This document shows positions 9,170-17,675 of a DNA stretch of 46,896 nt, in pieces (the stretch's first letter is position 1; every line of letters starts with the position of its first letter). This DNA comes from Candidatus Anammoxibacter sp. (GTDB lineage Bacteria > Planctomycetota > Brocadiia > Brocadiales > Anammoxibacteraceae), in contig JAIQZO010000090.1 of the NCBI GenBank assembly GCA_021777055.1, positions 1-46,896 on the forward strand, written 5' to 3'. Both the position numbers and the translations under genes were made by a program. Below the pieces are notes generated by a model, which did no database searches, had not been told where the DNA came from, and saw only the letters and a program-made list of their open reading frames with translations.

Positions 9170-10077
9170 ATGGACTTAGGGATTGAATATATTAAATCTG
9201 TTTATTTATCACAAAACAAGGTAAATCTAGATAATTCAAAACCTGTTATAGTTAATAAACATATTAAAAGCAGGTTTAATGGCATTGTTAGTGTAAGTAA
9301 GGAAATGGAAAATATCTTTTTTCTGTTGGAAGTGGTGAAAGATAGTAAATGACCTATGTTAATAGAGGGTGAAACCGGAACAGGTAAAGAATTACTGGCC
9401 GCTTATGTACACTATAAAAGCCCTTGTAAAGAAAGGATATTTGTGATCCAAAATTGCATTGAGATGAGAGAAAATATATTAAAGAACCAACTATTTGGTA
9501 ATAGAAAAGGTGATTTTGATTTGGGTATTCAAGACAAAGTAGGATTGCATGAGATTGCAGATGGTGGCACTTTGGTGTTTGATGAAATTGGCGATATGGA
9601 TCTGAAGGTTCAGGGAATGCTTTTGAAGATATTGGAGGATGGAGTATACACTCCAGAGGTGGTATGGAGCAGAAGCGTATAAATGTCAGAGTAATTGCAA
9701 CTACCAATAAGAATTTAAAAAAATTGTCAGAAGAGGGATTGTTCCGCAAAGATCTTTTGTTCAGGATTAATGATATACATATAAAGATACCGCCAATTAG
9801 AATGAGAAAAGATGACATACTACCCATAGCTGATTATTTCCTGGATACCTATGCTGAAATGTATGCTATTGATAAGAAAAAATTAAACCCTATGGTGTCA
9901 GAAGCTATGGCGAAATATTCCTGGCCAGGCAATGTAAGGGAAATTAAGAATTTTGTCAAACGTCTGATTAAAGCTGCGTGGAATGATAAGGTCATTGATA
10001 GATGTCATATCCCGGACAATTATCTACAGAATGACGATAGTTGGAAGCCAGGATACAAAAATTTTAACTCATTTTAG
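9170..10077 (+). pseudogene. Broken sigma-54 activator AAA+ gene
   Basis: Three pieces of one sigma-54 interaction domain. 9170-9352 gives a short N-terminus ending at an in-frame TGA just before the Walker A region. 9356-9682, in the same frame, has GETGTGKE and Walker B TLVFDEIGD. A frameshift near 9660 moves the rest to another frame (to 10077), which holds RVIATTNKNL, the sensor II region, WPGNVREI and a helical tail. The GAFTGA loop is replaced by KGDFDLGI, so even a repaired protein should not contact sigma-54 normally. There is no Fis-type HTH at the end. Two independent lesions plus loss of the key motif support a pseudogene, although sequencing error could explain one of the lesions. 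Confidence 0.85.
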
Positions 10078-10626
10078 ACGTTTTGGGCACTGGATGTTCG
10101 CGCCTACATCTAACCAAGCAAATACCTAACCGGACAACGCTGAATAATATTAGAAATATGCATGGAAACATTCAATAGAACTAAAGATTGTATTACTGTT
10201 GAATGCAAGAAAAAGAAAAGCCATGAATAGTGAGAAACAGGCTAAAGGTTAGTTTATAATGAGGACCTCTCATAGCCCATTTTCTAAGGATCTGTCCCGA
10301 AATAAGTTGAGTTTCCAGTGTTTAGATTTGGGTTAAATTTAACAAACCTGATTGTTCCAAACCTGAAGTGCTGCCGTAGCTGCGTTGAGTATTTGGAGAT
10401 GGAACATTTGGTAAAATAATTACCACTCTTTTTCAGCCATAGTTACCACTTGACCATTTTTTATAACGTATTAAAAGATTGATGGTTAGCCAAATATAAA
10501 TTAATGTAATATCTTCCGTTTGGTTTGAATCATGAAAAATAACATAAATCTACGTCATATTTTTTAATTTGTTTTTTGTAAAATGACAAAGGCAAAAAAT
10601 ACACGCAACATCAACTCATCGAGTCC
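10078..10626. other. Gene-free region with IS-end and repeat remnants
   Basis: No gene supported. Bases 10126-10142 (ctaaccggacaacgctg) match the right terminal repeat of the MITE at 41255-41471, with the preceding gcaaata also shared; no matching left end is visible nearby. Bases about 10286-10400 (ataagttgagttt, then a ctgcgttgag stretch) resemble, partly inverted, the 13905-14045 repeat. Confidence 0.5.
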
Positions 10627-11233
10627 ATAAGGACTCCTGCCGGCCCACGGCAACGATTAGTCTTAAATCTGGGCAGTATCAAAATTGCTAAGGAGAAATG
10701 GAAAGAGCTTGCAAATTTAATAGAGTGTATTTTAAATAACCAAGAGCGCCTTTTTAAAGAAGAGGCAGAAATTGAATCGCTAGGACGTAAGTATGCAGGA
10801 AAGATAAGAGAAAAGAAATTATCCCGAGGTACTACAAATTTAAATAACCCGAAAGCATCTAAAAATGAGGATTACGAAGAAGTAGATTTGAATTCATTGA
10901 GCGCATCAAATTCAAGGAGTATTGGAGCTGAACATGTAGCGCTAGAGCAGATAGAGTCTTACGGATTAGGCAAGATTTTAAAGAAGTTACAAGTGGAATA
11001 TGTGAGCTTTTGCAAACAGAGAAAAGGATATATGATAACGTATTACATCGAACGGCAGTAAAGTTATGGCAGAACTAGATGGGAAATTGGAGAAGAAGGG
11101 AACCGTAAAGAAGTATAAAAAGGTAATGGAATCCATAGGCCGCCGAAGTTGTACAGAAACGACGAAAGAGCAATACGAGATTTACAATGCGTTAGGAATA
11201 AAGGAAACACCTTTGGCAAAGCTGATAATATAG
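10627..11233 (+). pseudogene. Decayed transposase (IS1634/IS4-like)
   Basis: Not a full ORF. Translating from 10627 gives a 144-residue open stretch starting IRTPAGPRQRLVLNLGSI and containing KEKWKELANLIECIL, typical of the N-terminus of IS1634-type DDE transposases (PRQRxVLNLG...KEKWKELA). It ends at a TAA (11059-11061). A second open stretch, 11066-11233, has VKKYKKVMESIGRR, the family's later region. The catalytic DDE core between them is missing, so this is an internal-deletion remnant. The family call rests on motif memory, not a search. Confidence 0.7.
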
Positions 11234-11398
11234 AGGCCAATTACGAAAAATAAATGAAATTCTAGCACTAGAAAGTGTAGTGACTGAACGAAAACAGGTG
11301 AGAGTCGTAAAGCGAGGATATTTTGGTCTTTACAGCTTTTGGCTGCCGAGCTTGGGTTAAGAACAGAGAGAGATAATCCTGATTAAATTACTTGTCTA

Positions 11399-11413
11399 CG
11401 GCATGTTTTTTGC
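11399..11413 (+). promoter_or_regulatory. Sigma-54-like promoter
   Basis: CGGCAT-N5-TTGC with correct -24/-12 spacing, about 49 bp upstream of the ATG at 11462. The downstream sequence resembles that after the 7624 promoter (TGCGG, TATCTATATAT). Confidence 0.5.
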
Positions 11414-11461
11414 GGATGATTATGTATCTATATATTTCTTTCGTAAAGGAGTAGCATAATA

Positions 11462-12019
11462 ATGTCAAAAACTATGGAAGCGAAATGTGTAACTTTGGGA
11501 ACGAAAGTTATAGAGAGAAAAAATGTTAGTAAAAAACCTGTTAAAGTAGGATCACAACTGGCGAAATGTATAACAAAGAATGGTGGAATAAGAAAAGAGT
11601 ATCATACGCCACTTTGTGATAGAAGAAAAGAGATCCCGCTTCTGGTAGAACATTTTAAAAAGAAATTAAATCAAAAGTTAGAAAAGAGTATAAAAGATAT
11701 TTCTCAAGACGTCTATAAGATCTTTATGGATTATGAGTGGCCTGGAAATATCATAGAGCTTGAGAGTACACTAGAGCACTCCTTTGTCCTCTGTAAAAAT
11801 AATATTATTACAGTTGACGACCTTCCAAGTGAACTAAGAGAGAAAAAAACTATTGCTTATGTGAATGAAGAGAGTAATGAGCATATCACAATATTGCAGG
11901 CGTTGGAAAGAAACCATTGGAATAAGACCAATGCCGCAAACTTCCTGGGCATGTCCAGGAGAACCATCTACAATAAGATCAAGAAATATAATATACGCCC
12001 CAAACAATTCCCAGTGTAG
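11462..12019 (+). CDS. Chimeric ORF: small-protein N-terminus fused to sigma-54 regulator C-terminus
   Basis: 185 residues in two unrelated halves. Residues 1-47 match the N-termini of the ORFs at 12139 and 12404 (shared pattern KxIExxNVSxxxVE/K then NGGIRKEY). From about residue 48, PLCDRRKEIPLLVEHF onward follows the C-terminus of the regulator at 5536 (PPLRDRKKDIPLLVKHF), through WPGNIIEL and the Fis-type HTH NKTNAANFLGMSRRTIYNK. The junction is near 11608 and keeps the frame. The ATPase and GAFTGA parts are absent, so the product could bind DNA but not activate sigma-54; it might compete for the regulator's sites. A sigma-54-like promoter and an RBS (aaaggagtag) precede it. It may equally be a recombination relic. 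Confidence 0.65.
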   Translation: MSKTMEAKCVTLGTKVIERKNVSKKPVKVGSQLAKCITKNGGIRKEYHTPLCDRRKEIPLLVEHFKKKLNQKLEKSIKDISQDVYKIFMDYEWPGNIIELESTLEHSFVLCKNNIITVDDLPSELREKKTIAYVNEESNEHITILQALERNHWNKTNAANFLGMSRRTIYNKIKKYNIRPKQFPV

Positions 12020-12138
12020 CACAGTGTTGACCGATTGGTTATTTGCTAAGGGCTTGCGCGACAATCTCTCAAAATGTTTATTTTTTTATTTGTAGAAGAG
12101 GTAGCGTAATAATATCAAAAACTTTGAAAGGGAACTGT

Positions 12139-12336
12139 ATGGCTTTAGAAACAAAGATTATAGAGAAAAGAAATGTTAGTAAAGAACTTATTGAAACAGA
12201 ATCACAACCGGTGAATGGGAAAACAAGGGATGGTGGGACGAGAAAAGAGTATCTTAAGGACGCAAATTCATGCAAGGCTCCTTGTTCATTTCACACGGTG
12301 TGTAAGTATGCTCTATCCAGAACAAATGATCATTAA
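12139..12336 (+). pseudogene. Second tandem copy of the CBM48-leader gene, truncated
   Basis: Homology with the 11462 ORF begins at 12112, where the ATG is ATA, so the ancestral start is lost; the next ATG is at 12139. The peptide keeps KIIEKRNVSKEL and GGTRKEYLKDANSCKAP, then runs into unrelated sequence (FHTVCKYALSRTNDH) that overlaps the upstream activator/promoter-like segment of the next copy. The glycogen-binding part is missing. Likely non-functional. Confidence 0.6.
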
Positions 12337-12352
12337 TTGGCATGATCGTTGC
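12291..12352 (+). promoter_or_regulatory. Sigma-54-like promoter with palindromic upstream site
   Basis: TGGCAT-N5-TTGC at 12338-12352 is a strong sigma-54 match 52 bp before the ATG at 12404. Thirty bases upstream lies TTTCACACGGTGTGTAA (12291-12307), a symmetric version of the CACACTTTGTG elements near 7260 and 7490. The flanks (gaacaaatgatcattaatt) align with 7299-7319, where GG of the -24 box has become GA. Confidence 0.5.
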
Positions 12353-12403
12353 GTTTACGAATGTAAATTTCTGAATTTTAACTTTTTATATGACGGGTCT
12401 AAT

Positions 12404-12665
12404 AATGACAAAGACTTTGGGAGAGAGAAGTTCAACTTTTAAAACGAAAACTATCGAGGTAAATAATGTCAGCCATAAACCTGTTGAATCAAAATCACAA
12501 CCGGTGAAATGGGCAACAGGGAATGGAGGAATAAGAAAAGAGTATCTAAATGATGCAAATTTATGCAGGGCTACATTTATTCTTCCAAAAGAAGCTACCA
12601 ATGGGGCAGAGAATGTAAGTATCGTAGGTGATTTTAATAGTTGGAATATTCATGCTGATCTGTAG
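12404..12665 (+). CDS. Truncated isoamylase-early-set (CBM48-like) protein
   Basis: 86 residues from the ATG at 12404, chosen by alignment with MSKTMEAK of the first copy; another in-frame ATG at 12390 exists. After the shared leader (NNVSHKPVESKSQPVKW, GGIRKEYLNDANLC) comes the start of a glycogen-binding early-set domain: ATFILPKEATNGAENVSIVGDFNSWN, split here as ATFILPKEA and VSIVGDFNSWN. The VGDFNxW motif is characteristic of AMPK/CBM48 modules. The frame stops six residues later, so about two thirds of the domain is missing. It probably derives from a small glycogen-binding protein; with the GlgC-like gene at 14661 it hints at a glycogen-related locus. Likely degraded. Confidence 0.6.
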
Positions 12666-13442
12666 TTGTTACTTAATTGTATAGGGATTTACATTTTGAT
12701 TCCGTGTGAAGCAGAACAGTACCCGTAAATAGTTGCAAATTATTGATGCTTTGGTTAGAGACTGCCTACCAAAAAGCACTATAGTCATAATCGCTGTATG
12801 TGTCGATCAAGATTAAGATTATAAATTTTAAGTTAACTTAAAATAGAAAGATTTAAAGGTGTGCAAAATACCCCAACGAGGCTATACATACCAGCCACTT
12901 TTAGGGGTCAAATAAGAGTAATGTTCATAATTTTAATCGTTATAGGTGGTTTAAGATTACGATTACGAATTTGATGTTGACTCGATAGTTAAAAAATTCG
13001 CTGTAGACGATAATTATGTCCTGTATGATATCTCATTCACGAATTAATAGAAAAGACGAGTAATTGGTATTGTTAATAATCACATTATAACTTGTAAAAA
13101 CAGTAATAAAGCAGAATCTCTAACATTAAATTTAATACGTCAACCATTGATTATTTAACGGATTACCAATAAAGTTATGATAAAATTAGTGTATGTATAT
13201 AAATGCTATTCTAAAAACTTTATTTTTTGTTGGCAGTGTATTTGCATATACAAAATATAAAACACTAGTCTGATTTCTTCATACTTACACAACAAATAAT
13301 TTTGTTTCAATTAACAATAAAAATATCTCAAATGTAAAAGTTTGAATAATAATGAAGATCTTATCTCCGTACAAATCTTACTGGGACAGAAGCAATTATT
13401 TTACATCCATATGAATTTGGCAAAAGAAAGGAGCTAAACTTT
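12666..13442. other. Gene-free AT-rich region
   Basis: No gene supported. Bases about 12727-12752 share taaatagttgcaaattatt with 31493-31512, and 12862-12896 is a reverse-strand relative of the 152-187 repeat. A short open stretch near 12955-13047 (DYDYEFDVDSIVKKF when translated) shows no recognisable domain. Confidence 0.4.
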
Positions 13443-13676
13443 ATGTCACTCTTAATAGAGAAAGAAAATATGATACCTATGGTTGATAGCGATACCAGGT
13501 ACTTAGAAGAACTCTTAAGTAATGTTTTATATCTTGAATCAGATGTTATATCAAAGGTGAGTTTATTCTCTGATATAGGCCTGCGTTCTAAAGGTCCAGG
13601 ATTGGTTATAACCCTATGTGATGGAAATAGGTATATGCTGCCTATAAAAAAAATAGATCCCATGGAAAACATTTAA
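13443..13676 (+). CDS. Conserved small protein, paralogue of the 7964 gene
   Basis: 77 residues, the same length as the 7964 product and similar over most of it: EELLSNVLYLESDVISKVS, FSDIGLRSKG, GLVITLCDGNRYMLPIK. The RBS aaaggag precedes the ATG. Two intact copies with synonymous and conservative changes, in a region full of broken genes, suggest a maintained function. No domain, signal peptide or membrane segment is recognised. It lies 1 kb before the GlgC-like gene. Confidence 0.75.
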   Translation: MSLLIEKENMIPMVDSDTRYLEELLSNVLYLESDVISKVSLFSDIGLRSKGPGLVITLCDGNRYMLPIKKIDPMENI

Positions 13677-13904
13677 TAAGCTAAACTTACCCGCATTATC
13701 CCATTAAATCTGAAATAATAAAAAAGTTGAGTAACATTATTCTAAATTATTGTTAATTACAAACTTTTTATTTCTAACTCATTGATAGGCAAATCCGTTG
13801 GTTTTACCAGTGAGACTCCAATTGCCAGATCCTCAACGTGGCGAAAGCCGTACTTCTGGCCTTGTTTTCTCGGGGTGAACAAATTTAACGTAAGGAACCG
13901 TTTC

Positions 13905-14250
13905 AAAATAAGTTGAGTTTATCCCATTCATTTCTAGATCAACTTTAGATAAACTCTACAATTCTTCAATCTCCAAATCCTCAACGCAGCTAAGGCTGTG
14001 CTTCCGGTTTGGTTTTATCAGATTTGTTAGATTTAATTTAAATCTAGCCAAAAATATTTGAAATTTTTGGGGTTTAAAAGTTCAAGGTTCAAGGTTCAAG
14101 GTTCAACGTTCAACGTTTTTTTTGATACCGTATATTTAACCTTTGAACCTTGAACCTTGAAAAAAACTTTATCTTCAGTTGATTATAAAATGTGCGAGAT
14201 AAATTCACACAATTACGGTGTAAGAATCTAAACACGAGAAAACTTATTTT
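13905..14250. repeat. Composite dispersed repeat with GGTTCAA tandem array
   Basis: From about 14040 to 14250 this matches 31340-31730 (shared aaatctagcnaaaatatttga, cttggggttt/ttttggggttt, agttgatt, and gtgagaatctaaacac-like tracts), the second copy carrying a roughly 180-bp insertion. Within it, a tandem array of ttcaagg (14090-14115) faces ttgaaccttgaacc (14140-14160), forming a long hairpin. Bases 13905-14040 resemble 10286-10400. Confidence 0.6.
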
Positions 14251-14299
14251 ATTTTGAGGTAGCTCCTAAACCTGAGAGTTACATGTGTAATTAATTACA

Positions 14300-14519
14300 T
14301 AGTGCGGCAAAGCCGCAACCAAAATACAAAATACAGAATTCAGGAGTCAGAATACAGAACAAAGCATAGATTTGTGCTTGTTTTACAATAGAGTTATTAA
14401 TTGTAAATTTGTATTCACTTCCTGAATCATGTTTTCTATTATTCTGACTCCTGCATTCTGTATTCCATAAAAACTACAAAATCTTTTTAAAAAAGAAGTT
14501 TTTATAAAGTAATACTATA
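14300..14519 (+). repeat. Dispersed repeat family A, copy 1
   Basis: It begins gtgcggcaaagccgcaacc, continues with gaattcaggagtcagaat-like sequence and its partial complement (attctgactcctgcattctg), and ends agaagtttttataaagtaat. A full copy is at 20566-20799, an interrupted reverse copy at 41211-41624, and partial copies near 643-737, 28100-28262 and 46696-46765. No ORF inside; internal inverted repeats make it MITE-like. Confidence 0.8.
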
Positions 14520-14530
14520 CATGCACTTTT

Positions 14531-14569
14531 CTAAGGAGTTGAAAATGTTATTCATTTTCAACTCCTTAG
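14531..14569. terminator. Strong 17-bp stem-loop upstream of the GlgC-like gene
   Basis: Perfect 17-bp arms (ctaaggagttgaaaatg) around a 5-nt loop, with no T-run on either side. It lies 91 bp before the GlgC-like start and contains an RBS-like aaggag sequestered in the stem. It could be a factor-assisted terminator, mRNA stabiliser or repeat remnant. Confidence 0.4.
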
Positions 14570-14660
14570 CGTTAATTGATTTGTCAAACTTAACATATAT
14601 CGTACCTTGGAAATCACATTTTATTCTTAATTCCGTACAAAATAGAAGGGGGGATTTATA

Positions 14661-16031
14661 ATGAATATGGATAATGTGTTAACTATGTTATATGTGGAAG
14701 GGAAAGAGTGTAGACTATCTCCACTTTGCAAAGATAGGTCAATCTCTGCAATGCCATTTGGCGGAAGGTATCTTGTTATCGATTTTGTTTTGAGTAATTT
14801 TTTAAATTCAGGTTTTTACAAGATAAAGGTACTTACACAATATAGATCTGAAGCCTTGCTTAAGCATCTCTCTGTGAATTGGATCTTCTCTTCTATTTTG
14901 GGACACCACGTTGAACACGTACCACCACAAATGAAGACAGGTAGTGGTTGGTATAATGGTAGTGCTGATACTATTCGTCAGAATCTAAATTTCTTGCAAA
15001 AGCAGAGGTACGACCTTGTTTGCGTTTTTAGATCAGATATTGTATATAAAATGGATGTACGGAAGATGCATGAATACCATCTAGGGTTAGGGGCGGATTT
15101 AACCCTTGCTGTAATTCCTGTACCAATTGATTTTGCTGGAAACTTTGAAATAGTTGAAGTAGATGAAAAGCTGAGAGTTATTGGATATGAGGATAGGCCT
15201 AAGAGTCCTAAATCCATTCCCGGTATTCCGGGCATGTCATTCGCTTCGATGGGGAACTACATTTTCAATAGTAGCACTCTTATTGGAAGTCTAAAAAATA
15301 GTAATGATGCAGATGAAGAATTGAAATTGGGTGCTCAGGTTCTTCCCGGAACAATAAATAGGAAAAAGGTTTATGCCTATGATTTTAGCACAAATTGCTT
15401 TCCTGGAATGACCAAAGAAGAGAGAGGATTCTGGATAAACATAAACGATCTTGATTCCTATTGGAAGGCTAATATGGGACTAATATCTGTGTCGCCAGTC
15501 CTTAACCTTTATGATGTAAGATGGACAACAAGAGGTTATTCCACTACGCTACCACCTGCAAAATTTGTCTTTGCGGATAAGGAACATGACCGTGTTGGTA
15601 TGGCAACTGATTCTATTGTTTCTGATGGGTGCATTATCAGTGGTGGCAGAGTTAATCGCTGTGTCCTTTTTCCTAAAGTGAGGATAAACAGTTTTGCGCA
15701 AGTATCAGATTCTGTATTAATGGAGGGGGTGGAAATTGGGAGGCATGCAACCATAAGAAACGCAATAATTGAAGATTCAGTAAAGATCCCCCAAGGTATG
15801 AAGATTGGTTACGATATAAAAGAAGACATGAAAAGGTTTCATGTCTCGCCATTAGGTATTGTTGCGGTATCAAAGGAAGCTATTGTTGAAGCGGAGAAAC
15901 GGGAAAATAAACTGTTACATTATTATCACTTTAGTAATAATAGACTAAACCGCACGTTTAATGTTCCATGTCAATCATGCAATTCCTATCATTACAACGG
16001 TAAGATAAAACAGTCGGGAAACACTTTTTAA
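14661..16031 (+). CDS. GlgC-like (ADP-glucose pyrophosphorylase family) protein with altered active-site motifs
   Basis: 456 residues, similar along its whole length to glucose-1-phosphate adenylyltransferase: FGGRYLVIDFVLSNFLNSG, KVLTQYRSE, HVPPQMKTG, WYNGSADTIRQNL, PGMSFASMGNYIF, YWKANM, PPAKFVF, GCIISGG and a left-handed beta-helix C-terminus. However, the nucleotide-binding GGxGxRL segment reads YVEGKECRL, and the catalytic FGGDHIYKMD reads FRSDIVYKMD. Activity is therefore doubtful; it may be a regulatory or specialised paralogue. The same substitutions occur in the broken copy at 16902, so they predate the duplication. RBS agaagggggg. CBM48-like fragments lie upstream. Family certain, enzymatic function not. 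Confidence 0.85.
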   Translation: MNMDNVLTMLYVEGKECRLSPLCKDRSISAMPFGGRYLVIDFVLSNFLNSGFYKIKVLTQYRSEALLKHLSVNWIFSSILGHHVEHVPPQMKTGSGWYNGSADTIRQNLNFLQKQRYDLVCVFRSDIVYKMDVRKMHEYHLGLGADLTLAVIPVPIDFAGNFEIVEVDEKLRVIGYEDRPKSPKSIPGIPGMSFASMGNYIFNSSTLIGSLKNSNDADEELKLGAQVLPGTINRKKVYAYDFSTNCFPGMTKEERGFWININDLDSYWKANMGLISVSPVLNLYDVRWTTRGYSTTLPPAKFVFADKEHDRVGMATDSIVSDGCIISGGRVNRCVLFPKVRINSFAQVSDSVLMEGVEIGRHATIRNAIIEDSVKIPQGMKIGYDIKEDMKRFHVSPLGIVAVSKEAIVEAEKRENKLLHYYHFSNNRLNRTFNVPCQSCNSYHYNGKIKQSGNTF

Positions 16032-16901
16032 GAGTAGAACATAGATCCTTCTCTATGTGTTTTTACTAATTGTATATATTATATACTATCAGGCCTGTGG
16101 CAAGAATTATTGCCAACGGAATAATATGCACCGCTGAAGAAATATCGTATGAATATTGTATATGTATCGGTGAGAAGATCGAATACTTTGTGAAGAAACA
16201 GTTTACATTCGTCTGCTGTATTTGCAGAGGATCGTGAATAACTACCTGCTTACATGTATAGTCCTCCTTACACCTCTGTACACCCATATATTTTAACCTC
16301 TGCTTATCTTGTTTCACATAATTGATTTGATAATATGTTTATGACTCTATGTGGCATATTTTGTTATCAAGGAGGTAAATTAACCTCCTTTCTTTGAATT
16401 ATTAAACTAATATTTGGGTTAGATGTTCTTGTTTATTATAAATGGAACTTTTAACTATATGATACACAACATATTAAAATGTTTTTAGATATGATCATTT
16501 CGAATGGTATAAGTTTTGCTGATTTAACAGTTTGGTAGAGTAGGGGGGGCTTAACAACCTTAAATTTAGTACCCATTACAAATAAATGAGGAAAATAGAA
16601 TGGCGGCTAGCGATACGGTAAGTAACTACTTACCGGGAAATAAACAGTGATTTAACTTAGGATCGATTTCTCTCCGTGGAGGTACGGAAGGCAGTAATGT
16701 TTTGTTGCACAAGCATAAATAGCTTTAATATGATTATAGGTTTTCTGCTAATTTGAGAGCTTAAAACGCCACCGAAGGCGCAAACTATATATGCAGACTA
16801 CTCAATTATGATATCCAGCTTTAACCGATACTTGTACCACATAAAGCTTCATTTCTACTCCTCTGTGCATAATTTATCAAAAAATAAGGAGGGGACTCCT
16901 T
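16032..16901. other. Gene-free region between the two GlgC-like copies
   Basis: No gene supported. A hairpin at 16369-16390 (aaggaggt, 6-nt loop, acctcctt, then tcttt) is a plausible terminator for the GlgC-like gene. A second hairpin at 16616-16635 (cggtaagt/acttaccg) lies in a more structured, GC-richer stretch (16600-16700) that I cannot assign to a known RNA family. Confidence 0.45.
16369..16395 (+). terminator. Intrinsic-terminator-like hairpin
   Basis: AAGGAGGT and ACCTCCTT pair around a 6-nt loop and are followed by TCTTT, 340 bp beyond the GlgC-like stop. The T-tract is short, so strength is uncertain. Confidence 0.45.
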
Positions 16902-17357
16902 GTGGATATGGATAATGTGCTAACAATGTTATATGTAGAGGGAAAAGAGTGTAGACTCTCTCCACTTTGCAAAGACAGGTGCATATCTGCATTGCCTTTT
17001 GGTGGGAGGTATCTTGCTATCGATTCTGTTTTGAGTAATTTCTTAAATGCAGGTCTTTATAAAATAAAGGTACTTACACAATATAGATCAGATGTCTTGT
17101 TTATGCATCTTTCTGTGAATTGAAACTTCTCTTCTATTTTGGGCCATCACGTTGAACATGTACCACCACAAATGAAGACAGATCGTGGTTTTTACAATGG
17201 TAGTGCCGATGCTATTCGGCAGAATTTAAATTTTTTGCAAAAGCAGAGGTACGATCTTGTTTGCGTCTTCAGGTCAGATATTATATATAAAATGGATATA
17301 CGGAAGATGATTGGATACCATATGGGACTAAGGGGCAGATTTAACCCTTCCAAGTAG
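16902..17357 (+). pseudogene. Truncated second copy of the GlgC-like gene
   Basis: Close paralogue of the first 145 or so residues of the 14661 gene, starting GTG (16902) behind ataaggagggg. It carries the same altered motifs (YVEGKECRL, FRSDIIYKMD). Damage: the Trp codon of VNW is TGA (17121-17123), and a one-base shift near 17331 moves the frame. At about 17345-17357 GlgC homology ends and NHL-repeat coding sequence begins directly. The C-terminal two thirds is absent. Pseudogene. Confidence 0.9.
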
Positions 17358-17661
17358 CCAGCCAGTAACTGAACCATTAGCGCTAGCAGTTGATGCATTT
17401 GGAAATATTTATTTTTCTTCATTATTAAGTCATGAAGTTATTAAACTAAGCCCCACCTGTAGGACACTCTTGAAGTTTGGTACAGAAGGCCGCGGTGATG
17501 GGCAGTTTGTTTTTCCAGTAGGCATAGCGTTGGACAGCGTTGGTAATATTTACGTTGCTGACCGTTGGAATCATCGTGTCCAGAAGTTTGATTCATCAGG
17601 CGTCATCCAACTGACGATTGCTGCTTCTACCAGGCATGATAACTTCTTTAGTCTTCATTAA
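17350..17661 (+). pseudogene. NHL-repeat protein fragment fused behind the broken GlgC copy
   Basis: Open in one frame from about 17347 with NHL beta-propeller units: LALAVDAFGNIYF, GDGQFVFPVGIALDSVGNIYVADRWNHRVQKFDSSG. The start resembles the secreted NHL gene at 17676 (both read SGQPV/SSQPV then EP..AVDAFGNI), so the two are duplicates; this one lost its signal peptide through recombination with the GlgC copy and ends after a frameshift-like tail (STRHDNFFSLH). No RBS or credible start. Confidence 0.75.
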
Positions 17662-17675
17662 GGTTTTTTATAGCC

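Noticed and set aside
9350..9352. TGA before Walker A as a selenocysteine or read-through codon
   Set aside because: There is no SECIS-like hairpin, the gene has another frameshift near 9660 and its key GAFTGA motif is lost; a pseudogene is simpler.
9354..9827. 157-codon minus-strand ORF
   Set aside because: It is the complement of the broken sigma-54 activator, whose plus-strand motifs are clear.
14090..14160. Tandem ttcaagg array as a CRISPR or protein-binding array
   Set aside because: Units are 7 bp without spacers and are faced by their complement; it is a hairpin within a dispersed repeat. No CRISPR array or cas gene was seen.
16066..16317. 83-codon minus-strand ORF downstream of the GlgC-like gene
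   Set aside because: No RBS, no recognisable domain and no support from context; probably chance.
16600..16720. c-di-GMP riboswitch in the structured stretch before the GlgC copy
   Set aside because: One clear hairpin is present but the conserved GEMM core words are not; I could not assign a family.
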